A stretch of DNA of 6,240 nt from Polyangiaceae bacterium (GTDB lineage Bacteria > Myxococcota_A > Polyangia > Polyangiales > Polyangiaceae). Below are positions 5,207 through 6,240 of this stretch, one piece after another (within the stretch, counting starts at the first letter, position 1; each line of letters begins with the position of its first letter). Both the position numbers and the translations under genes were made by a program. The stretch is from contig JAICXU010000211.1 of NCBI GenBank assembly GCA_025934595.1, positions 1 to 6,240 on the forward strand. The letters run 5' to 3'. Below the pieces are notes generated by a model, which was not told where the DNA came from, ran no database searches, and was given only the letters and a program-made list of their open reading frames with translations.

Positions 5207-6240
5207 CGTTTCGCCGCGAGTCTTTCGGCGATGGCAGCCTCGGCCATGTCGAGCGCGGGATCTTTCGCGGGGCCGAGCTTCAAGTTCCCGGCGGACGAGA
5301 GCACGACGAGCTCGCGGCCCATGCGCTCGATGGCTTCGATTTCGTTCCATCTTCGCGCCGCGCCTCCGAACGTGATGCCTTGATCGTCGACGACGAGATC
5401 GAGCGGCAACGTCGCGGTGACGGCGGCGGCGGACGCGCCGAAAAACGATAGGGCGGCGATCGCGGCGACGAAAAAGGTCACGTCGGGCCGCGCATGGGTG
5501 GCCTCGAAGACGATGCCGATGAACGCGACGCCGGCCGCGCCGACGACCATCGCGATCGCGGACGCGACGAACATCGCGCGCGATCCGAGCGGTAAACGAA
5601 GCCTCTCGAGAGCAGACGCCGGGATCGTGTCCTCGCGGACGGCGCCGTGCTGCAGCGACCGACGAAGCAGCATGACGAACACGCCGGCGAGGATCACTTG
5701 CAGCGGTAGCGCGAGGCCGGATGCGGAGCGGCTCGAGAGGAGCGCGTCGAACGTGCCGTGCGCGAGCGCGGCGATCGCGAAATAAAGCGGCAATCGGCGA
5801 CGTCGCGACACGAGCCGCGCACCGAGCGCGAAGCCCCAAATCGCGCCGAAGAACAAATGCGCCGGCGCGCTCGTGAGCGTGCGCATCACGATGACCGACG
5901 GGCTCAATCTTCCGAGCGCGAAATATTTCACGTTCTCGATCGCCGCGAAGCCGAGCGCAGCCGCCGTTCCGTACACGATGCCGTCGACGGGCTCGTCGAA
6001 CTCCGCGCGCCGTCTCGCGAAGAGCATGACGGCGAGGAGCTTCACGCCTTCCTCGACAGCGCCGACGACGATCGAAAAAGAGACAATCGCGATCGGAAGC
6101 GCCCAGGTCTGCCCGCCGAACGAGAGCAGCGATGGATTCAAATAAGGAGAGAGGCTCGCCGCGCCCCCTTCGAGAAATGCCGCCAAAAACACGGACAATC
6201 CTCCAAGCAGGAAGGTACCGAGGACGATCCACGCGGGCTC
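5203..6240 (-). CDS. PrsW-family intramembrane protease with PH-like C-terminus (5' partial)
   Basis: 345 codons are visible and the start lies beyond position 6240. A TTG at 6198 could be mistaken for the start, but the 14 codons upstream (EPAWIVLGTFLLGG) continue a membrane helix. Numbered from the first codon in the window, about eight to nine hydrophobic segments are seen. PrsW-family motifs are in order: EEGVK (63-67), FAAIEN (98-103), His128 in SAPAHLFFG, and HGTFD (161-165). In Bacillus, PrsW cleaves the anti-sigma factor RsiW to release an extracytoplasmic-function sigma factor; no sigma/anti-sigma pair is visible here. After two more helices (about 223-245 and 253-278), residues about 279-345 form a soluble tail (DDQGITF, RRWNEIEAIER, LVVLSSAGNLKLGP) that resembles a bacterial PH-like fold and is absent from minimal PrsW proteins. 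It converges on the FKBP gene with 6 nt between stops. The family call is secure; the substrate is unknown and the PH reading is inference. Confidence 0.92.
   Translation of the reverse strand, partial: EPAWIVLGTFLLGGLSVFLAAFLEGGAASLSPYLNPSLLSFGGQTWALPIAIVSFSIVVGAVEEGVKLLAVMLFARRRAEFDEPVDGIVYGTAAALGFAAIENVKYFALGRLSPSVIVMRTLTSAPAHLFFGAIWGFALGARLVSRRRRLPLYFAIAALAHGTFDALLSSRSASGLALPLQVILAGVFVMLLRRSLQHGAVREDTIPASALERLRLPLGSRAMFVASAIAMVVGAAGVAFIGIVFEATHARPDVTFFVAAIAALSFFGASAAAVTATLPLDLVVDDQGITFGGAARRWNEIEAIERMGRELVVLSSAGNLKLGPAKDPALDMAEAAIAERLAAKR

Noticed and set aside
61..6100. Many GCGATCGC/CGATCG words across the window, resembling a dispersed repeat
   Set aside because: They fall mainly inside coding sequence at Ala-Ile, Asp-Arg and similar codon pairs, as expected from GC-rich codon use. 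Without a genome-wide count, enrichment cannot be claimed.
6196..6198. TTG at 6198 as the start of the PrsW gene
   Set aside because: The in-frame codons upstream to the window edge encode the continuation of a membrane helix, so the gene is truncated by the window rather than starting here.
1..6240. Possible defence system, mobile element or CRISPR
   Set aside because: No transposase, integrase, nuclease, toxin or spacer-repeat pattern is seen, and codon use looks uniform across the genes.

Overview
The window is GC-rich, with strongly G/C-ending codons, one clear GTG start and long antisense open frames. Together with lipoprotein-type envelope proteins and a PrsW-family protease, this suggests a high-GC Gram-negative bacterium. 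A myxobacterium (Myxococcota, Polyangia-like) is my best guess, but that is an inference from style; no rRNA or other marker is present.

Layout. (1) Positions 1-185 (+) hold the last 60 codons of an unrecognised gene. (2) It converges on a minus-strand pair. A 614-aa YkuD-type L,D-transpeptidase lipoprotein (3121 down to 1277) is followed after 47 nt by a 343-aa TPR protein (1229 down to 198), whose C-terminus looks like a zincin-type metallopeptidase domain that has lost its HExxH histidines. (3) A 245-nt divergent intergenic region (3122-3366) probably carries promoters for both directions. (4) A plus-strand pair follows: a 451-aa single-pass membrane protein of unknown function (3367-4722, GTG start), then, 12 nt later, a 153-aa FKBP-type peptidyl-prolyl isomerase with an export signal and probable lipid anchor (4735-5196). 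(5) This pair converges, with only 6 nt between stops, on a minus-strand PrsW-family intramembrane protease (5203 to beyond 6240, start outside the window), which has an extra C-terminal PH-like segment.

As a group, the complete genes lean towards the cell envelope: peptidoglycan cross-linking, periplasmic protein folding, a membrane-anchored extracytoplasmic protein, and intramembrane proteolysis. That they work together is inference from adjacency; only the two co-directional pairs (transpeptidase-TPR and membrane protein-FKBP) are likely co-transcribed.

I see no tRNA, rRNA, CRISPR array, insertion sequence, phage gene or defence system. The most notable features are the apparent pseudo-zincin fused to TPRs, three SH3-like segments in the transpeptidase, the PrsW-PH fusion, an orphan membrane protein, and perfect palindromes lying over the stop codons at both convergent gene junctions.
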